Below, in pieces: positions 41,163 through 44,529 of a stretch of 44,529 bases of DNA. Origin of the DNA: Actinomycetes bacterium. GTDB lineage: Bacteria; Actinomycetota; Acidimicrobiia; Acidimicrobiales; Microtrichaceae. Location: NCBI GenBank assembly GCA_023389745.1, contig JAEWED010000196.1, positions 1 through 44,529 on the forward strand, given 5' to 3'. Numbering within the stretch: position 1 is the first letter of the stretch; the number at the start of each line of letters is the position of its first letter. Made by a program: the position numbers and the translations under genes. Below the pieces are notes generated by a model. That model saw only the letters and a list, made by a program, of their open reading frames with translations. It was not told where the DNA came from and made no database searches.

Positions 41163-41594
41163 TCACCAGGGGCCGCGGCGCCCGGGGCGCAGCTCCTCGG
41201 ACACCACGACTGAGGTGACGACGAACGCGAGCACGGCCAGCACGGCCGAGAGCGCGTCGGCGTGGGTGAAGTACCGATCGACCATGACTGCTGACCCCGA
41301 GAAGGTCTCGACCTCGAGCTCCGACTCGCAGACCACGCCGGGGCGGCCGAGCAGTCCGCCGCCGACCCAGCGGTCGGTCTCACGTCCGGGGACCCCGGTG
41401 GACCCGTCGACCGCCCAGCACTCGTCCCCGGGCTCGCCGTCGTCGAAGGTCAGGATCTCGACCGCGCCGCCGAGCCACAGCACGGCGACCGCAACCGCGA
41501 ACGGCATCAGGAGCAGCCGTGCCGTGCGACCAGCGCTGCGCGCTCGTGTTCGTCGGTCGGCGGCGGCCGCCGTGCTCTCCACCCCGTGTCCCAC
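41163..41594 (-). CDS. Orphan membrane protein flanked by repeated hairpin elements
   Basis: A 143-residue protein with two predicted membrane helices: about 27-46 (LLLMPFAVAVAVLWLGGAVEI) and 113-132 (SAVLAVLAFVVTSVVVSEEL). The 60-residue extracytoplasmic loop contains two Cys (DECWAVDG, VVCESEL), so it may carry a disulfide. No family is recognised. GTG 41594 is the first in-frame start; only a weak AAGG lies upstream, so the true start could be further in. It is the only gene between two copies of the structured element and probably forms a unit of its own. Confidence 0.62.
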   Translation of the reverse strand: MGHGVESTAAAADRRTRARSAGRTARLLLMPFAVAVAVLWLGGAVEILTFDDGEPGDECWAVDGSTGVPGRETDRWVGGGLLGRPGVVCESELEVETFSGSAVMVDRYFTHADALSAVLAVLAFVVTSVVVSEELRPGRRGPW

Positions 41595-41666
41595 GCAAGC
41601 AGCCTTGCAGACGGCTGGCCGTCCCTGACGTGAGCTAGCCCGACGGATGCGGCGGCAGCTCGAACC

Positions 41667-41772
41667 CAGGGCTGCAGGTGACCTCTCGTGTCACCGTCAG
41701 CCCTGAGATCGCAGCGCGACCCCGCCAGCGTCATGGGAGTGGGGATCGACAAGGTGTGTCGATGACGACCCC
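41667..41772. repeat. Two-hairpin structured element, copy B
   Basis: Hairpin 1: CAGGGCTG (41667-41674) pairs with CAGCCCTG (41698-41705) around a 23-base loop that folds as GGTGAC-CTCTCGT-GTCACC (41677-41695). Hairpin 2: ATCGACA (41745-41751), loop AGGTG, TGTCGAT (41757-41763), with an outer GGGG/CCCC clamp (41741-41744, 41769-41772) and a GACGA bulge. Shared with copy A: the AGGGCTG/CAGCCCT frame, the same loop length, CTCyCGT, and ATCGACAAGGTnnGTCGAT. Two stem pairs differ but stay complementary. It lies 3' of the SPFH gene. Confidence 0.8.
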
Positions 41773-41791
41773 TATTTCTCGGCGCCGAAGA

Positions 41792-42919
41792 TCAGTGGAG
41801 GGGGTCGTCGAGCTCGGCGGCGCGGGCCATCTCGGCGGCGCGGGCGACCTGCTCGGCGGCCTGGGCGATCTCGGGTGACGGCGGGGGAGTCGGCGGTACC
41901 GGCGGGATCGGCGGCGGCGAGGCCGAACCTGCTGCGGGTCGCGGGCGAGCCGGAGGTCCGTCGCCGGCGGGCTCGTCACCCGCCCCCTTGAACAGCTCGG
42001 CGATGCCGGCGAGCGAGCCGTAGACCGAGCCGGTGTCGAGGGGCAGGTAGATCTTCGACGCCCGCCCGTCAGCGATGCCCTGCAGCGCCTCGAGGTACTT
42101 GATGGCGATCAGGTCGTTCGTCGGCCCGCCGTCGTGGATCGCCTGGTACACGGTCCGGGTCGCGTTGCCCTCACCCAGCGCGATCGTCTCGGCGCGGTAC
42201 CGCTCGGCATCCGCGAGTGTCTGCACTGCCTCGGCCTGGCCCTGCGCCTCGAGCACCTGACGCTGCTTGACGCCCTCGGCGGTGAGGATCGCCGCCTGCT
42301 TCTCGCCCTCGGCCTTCATGATGGCGGCCTCACGGAAGCCGTCGGCGCTGGTGACCTGGGCACGACGGCCACGCTCGGCCTTCATCTGCTCGTGCATGGC
42401 CGACATGACGTCCGGCGGCGGGTCGATGCGCTGGATCTCGACCCGGGCGACCCGCACACCCCACTTGTCGGTGGCGTCGTCGAGGATCTGGCGCAGCTCC
42501 ATGTTGAGCTTGTCGCGGCTGGTGAGCGCCTCGTCCAGGCTCAGGTCGCCGATGACGTTGCGCAGGTTCGTCTGGGCGAGCTTCGTGATCGCCATGAAGA
42601 AGTTGGCGATGTTGTACATGAGCCGCTGCGGGTCGGTCGGCTCGTAGTAGATGACCGCATCGACCGACACGATCACGTTGTCCGAGGTGATGACCTCTTG
42701 GGGCGGCACGTCGACGACCTGCTCGCGCATGTCGACGAGCTGCATGCTCTGGATGAACGGGATGATCAGGTGGAGACCCGAGTCCTTGGTCTCCTTGTAC
42801 TTGCCGAGCTGCTCGATGATGCCCTTCTGATAGGGCCGCACGATCCGGACGCTCGAGATCACCACCACCGCCAACAGGATGATGACGGCGACGACGACGA
42901 TGATGATGGCAGTGCTCAT
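41792..42919 (-). CDS. SPFH/Band 7 (stomatin-like) membrane protein
   Basis: A 375-residue membrane-scaffold protein of the stomatin/QmcA type. The single N-terminal helix (about 3-24) is followed by the SPFH domain: VRIVRPYQKGIIEQLGKYKETKDSGLHLIIPFIQSMQLVDMREQVVDVPPQEVITSDNVIVSVDAVIYY. A coiled region follows (MHEQMKAERGRRAQVTSADGFREAAIMKAEGEKQAAILTAEGVKQRQVLEAQGQAEAV). The C-terminal tail is Pro-rich, then a short Ala/Glu helix. It lies 43 bp after nfeD, so the two form an operon; NfeD partners usually help assemble or cleave SPFH rings. GAGG lies eight bases before ATG 42919. Copy B of the structured element follows the stop. Confidence 0.95.
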   Translation of the reverse strand: MSTAIIIVVVAVIILLAVVVISSVRIVRPYQKGIIEQLGKYKETKDSGLHLIIPFIQSMQLVDMREQVVDVPPQEVITSDNVIVSVDAVIYYEPTDPQRLMYNIANFFMAITKLAQTNLRNVIGDLSLDEALTSRDKLNMELRQILDDATDKWGVRVARVEIQRIDPPPDVMSAMHEQMKAERGRRAQVTSADGFREAAIMKAEGEKQAAILTAEGVKQRQVLEAQGQAEAVQTLADAERYRAETIALGEGNATRTVYQAIHDGGPTNDLIAIKYLEALQGIADGRASKIYLPLDTGSVYGSLAGIAELFKGAGDEPAGDGPPARPRPAAGSASPPPIPPVPPTPPPSPEIAQAAEQVARAAEMARAAELDDPLH

Positions 42920-42962
42920 GTGGCTGTCCTCGGGTGGTCGGGCAGTCTTCGTGAGGGAACGG

Positions 42963-43466
42963 TCACTCGGCCGGGGTCGGGCGATCCGGTGACACGGGAG
43001 GGTGCGGGGGCAGGTCCGCCGGGCTGTCCTGGGCGGGCAGCACCACGACACGGGTGCCGACGACCTCTCGCACCCGGATCGGTGTCCCGGGCACCAGCAC
43101 ACGCCCGTCGCCGGACTCCGCACGCCACTCCTCGCGGTCGATGCGGACCAGGCCGGTCTCACCCGTCGCGATGTGCTCGAGCACGACACCCGTCGCGTTG
43201 ATCAGACGCTGGGATCCGATGCCCTCGCTGGGCCCCGACTGGTTGAGACGGCGAGCGATGGGACGCAGCGCCAGGAAGAACCCTGCCGACGCGACGATGA
43301 AGATGATCGCCTGGACCAGCGGGTCGGCCCCGATGAAACCGGCGATGCCAGCGACCACGGCAGCCAGGCCGAACGGCAGGACCACGAACCCGGGCACCAC
43401 CAGCTCGAGGGCGCACAACAGCACCCCGAGGACTACGAATCCGACCGCCAGTGTTTCGGCATCCAC
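42963..43466 (-). CDS. NfeD-like membrane protein
   Basis: A 167-residue protein with hydrophobic segments (GFVVLGVLLCALELVVPGFVVLPFGLAAVVAGIAGF; AIIFIVASAGFFLAL) and a C-terminal OB-fold domain (NATGVVLEHIATGETGLVRIDREEWRAESGDGRVLVPGTPIRVREVVGTRVVVLP). It lacks the N-terminal ClpP-like protease of long NfeD. It is paired with the downstream SPFH gene, the usual arrangement. GTG 43466 is six bases after a TACGGT -10 box (minus strand), which implies a leaderless transcript. It diverges from mca. Confidence 0.92.
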   Translation of the reverse strand: MDAETLAVGFVVLGVLLCALELVVPGFVVLPFGLAAVVAGIAGFIGADPLVQAIIFIVASAGFFLALRPIARRLNQSGPSEGIGSQRLINATGVVLEHIATGETGLVRIDREEWRAESGDGRVLVPGTPIRVREVVGTRVVVLPAQDSPADLPPHPPVSPDRPTPAE

Positions 43467-43472
43467 GCCTTC

Positions 43473-43478
43473 ACCGTA
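43473..43478 (-). promoter_or_regulatory. -10 box of the nfeD-SPFH operon
   Basis: TACGGT on the minus strand, six bases before GTG 43466, so transcription would start at the start codon and give a leaderless mRNA. Confidence 0.5.
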
Positions 43479-43507
43479 CCGGCGGACGACCGTCGACGGA
43501 CGGTCAG

Positions 43508-43513
43508 TAGAGT
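43508..43513 (+). promoter_or_regulatory. -10 box of mca
   Basis: TAGAGT fits TAnnnT; the ribosome binding site GGGAGG follows directly, before ATG 43523. The divergent nfeD promoter lies 30 bp away, so the two may share control. Confidence 0.45.
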
Positions 43514-43522
43514 GGGAGGACC

Positions 43523-44437
43523 ATGCCAGCACCGACCGACGAGACCGCGCCGCTGCGGCTGCTCACCGTGCACGCCCACCCCGACGACGAGGCCTCGAAG
43601 GGTGCGCCGACCGTTGCCAAGTACCGGGCGGAGGGCATCGGCGCGACGCTCGTGTGCTGCACCGGCGGCGAGGCCGGCGACGTGCTGAACCCCGCGATGG
43701 ACACCCCCGAGGTGCGAGAGAACCTGCCGGCGGTCCGCCGCGCCGAACTCGACGCCTCGGTCGCCGCGATCGGCTACGACGTGCTCGAGCTGCTCGGCTA
43801 CCACGACTCGGGCATGCCCGACATGCCCGAGAACGAGCGGCCCGACAACTTCTGGAACGCGCCGCTGGACGAGGCGACCGAACGGCTGGTCCGGATCATC
43901 CGTCGCGACCGTCCCCAGGTGATCGTCACCTACAGCGACGATCAGCAGCACTACGCACACCCCGACCACCTGAAGGTGCACGACGTGAGCGTCGCAGCGT
44001 TCGACCGTGCCGGTGACCCGGCCTGGTACCCCGACGCCGGCGAGCCGTGGCAGCCGCTGAAGCTCTACTACACCGAGTGGTCCGCGACCCGGGTGAAGGC
44101 GCTGCACGGCAAGTACGTCGAGATGGGCATCGACTCGCCGTTCCAGGGTGACTGGATCGAGCGCATCAACGAGATGGAGGCGACCGAACGCATCACGACG
44201 CGGGTGCCGATCGCCGAGTACTACGAGGCCCGAGACGCCGCCCTGCGGGCGCATGCCACGCAGGTGGACCCGGAGGAGTCGTTCTGGTTCGGGCTGCCTT
44301 CCGAGGTGGCACGCGACGCCCATCCCTACGACGACTACGTGCTCGCCCGATCCCTGGTCGACATCGGCGTCGACGGGACCCCCGGCGTCGACGGCGTGTA
44401 CGAGACCGATCTGTTCGCCGGTGTGCCTGGTCGGTGA
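43523..44437 (+). CDS. mca: Mycothiol S-conjugate amidase
   Basis: Zinc amidase of the LmbE/PIG-L family that splits mycothiol-toxin conjugates into a mercapturic acid and GlcN-Ins, a detoxification route restricted to Actinobacteria. It has 304 residues. The catalytic motif HAHPDDE is at 17-23 (zinc ligands His19 and Asp22, general base Asp21), the third zinc His is in HYAHPDH, and Mca-typical segments are VTYSDDQQHYAHPDHLKVHD and LKLYYTEWS. GlcNAc-Ins deacetylase (MshB) is the close relative; length and the YYTEWS/HGKYVEMGID blocks favour Mca. GGGAGG lies four bases before ATG 43523. The stop overlaps the next gene's GTG. Confidence 0.93.
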   Translation: MPAPTDETAPLRLLTVHAHPDDEASKGAPTVAKYRAEGIGATLVCCTGGEAGDVLNPAMDTPEVRENLPAVRRAELDASVAAIGYDVLELLGYHDSGMPDMPENERPDNFWNAPLDEATERLVRIIRRDRPQVIVTYSDDQQHYAHPDHLKVHDVSVAAFDRAGDPAWYPDAGEPWQPLKLYYTEWSATRVKALHGKYVEMGIDSPFQGDWIERINEMEATERITTRVPIAEYYEARDAALRAHATQVDPEESFWFGLPSEVARDAHPYDDYVLARSLVDIGVDGTPGVDGVYETDLFAGVPGR

Positions 44438-44529
44438 CCGACCCCGAACCGCTCGTCGAGTGGGACCCTCTCGTCGAATGGGAGCCGGACCGAGCCGCTG
44501 AGCTGGCAGCGCTGTGGAGCGCCGCCATG
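44434..44529 (+). CDS. Start of an unidentified gene, cut by the right edge
   Basis: An open frame from GTG 44434 (overlapping the mca TGA as GTGA) to the window end, 32 codons without a stop. The visible protein (MTDPEPLVEWDPLVEWEPDR) contains a duplicated PLVEW unit encoded by an 18-bp tandem repeat (44446-44463 and 44464-44481). Too short to identify; the overlap suggests it is co-translated with mca. Confidence 0.55.
   Translation, partial: MTDPEPLVEWDPLVEWEPDRAAELAALWSAAM

Noticed and set aside
1..44529. tRNA, rRNA, transposase, integrase or CRISPR genes
   Set aside because: None found by reading both strands; no tRNA-like cloverleaf with a conserved T-loop and no transposase motifs among the translations.

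Overview
The window is very GC-rich (about 70% by eye), gene-dense chromosome. It reads like a free-living actinobacterium, probably of the Acidimicrobiia type; that placement is inference. The support is a mycothiol S-conjugate amidase gene (mca), a group II truncated hemoglobin of the mycobacterial GlbO kind, the split actinobacterial mutasome (imuA'-imuB and dnaE2) with LexA boxes of the TCGAAC-N4-GTTCGA type, frequent GTG/TTG starts, ATGA/GTGA gene overlaps, and several -10 boxes lying so close to the start codon that the mRNA would be leaderless. I see no rRNA, tRNA, CRISPR array, insertion sequence or prophage gene.

Layout. 1-7.4 kb: GH38 alpha-mannosidase (cut by the left edge), a small ORF overlapping cutA, rnhB, a stand-alone class III nucleotidyl cyclase, a lipoprotein serine protease, a small membrane protein, glbO and a Nfu_N-domain protein. 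7.5-12.6 kb: a large ATPase-LuxR regulator facing a secreted Ig/cadherin-like surface protein. 12.7-15.3 kb: LexA box, imuA', imuB. 15.4-19.1 kb: a small helical protein, a YqeY-like protein, a DUF985 cupin and an OmpR/EnvZ-type two-component pair. 19.1-28.1 kb: a PAS-GGDEF-EAL protein, an oligoendopeptidase F, a crotonase, an ECF sigma/anti-sigma pair and a KimA/YdaO-like APC permease. 28.3-31.9 kb: dnaE2 with its own LexA box. 32-36.2 kb: an AIM24 protein, a coiled-coil/VanY peptidase, a membrane protein and a quinone oxidoreductase behind a SoxR-type operator. 36.3-44.5 kb: a Bax-inhibitor-1 family protein, an uncharacterised 483-residue protein, a tandem-hotdog thioesterase, a PhoU/RCK_C protein, an orphan membrane protein, an SPFH-NfeD pair, mca and the start of one further gene.

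Functional threads. The window is mainly core and stress biology: SOS mutagenesis under two LexA boxes 15.6 kb apart, redox response (SoxR box, GlbO, Mca), membrane stress (SPFH/NfeD, Bax inhibitor), nucleotide second messengers (cyclase, GGDEF-EAL) and potassium or osmotic control (KimA-like permease, PhoU-RCK_C protein).

Two unexplained signals stand out. First, short tandem duplications (19-28 bp) repeatedly span the stop codon of a gene, so the last codons plus stop are copied again immediately downstream (crotonase, oligoendopeptidase F, dnaE2, with weaker cases at two membrane proteins). Second, a two-hairpin element occurs twice in the same orientation around the orphan membrane gene at 41163-41594. 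Its loops are conserved and its stems show compensatory base changes, so it looks like an undescribed structured element. The in-frame palindromes inside dnaE2 and the nested palindromes in front of the cyclase and imuA' are further candidates.
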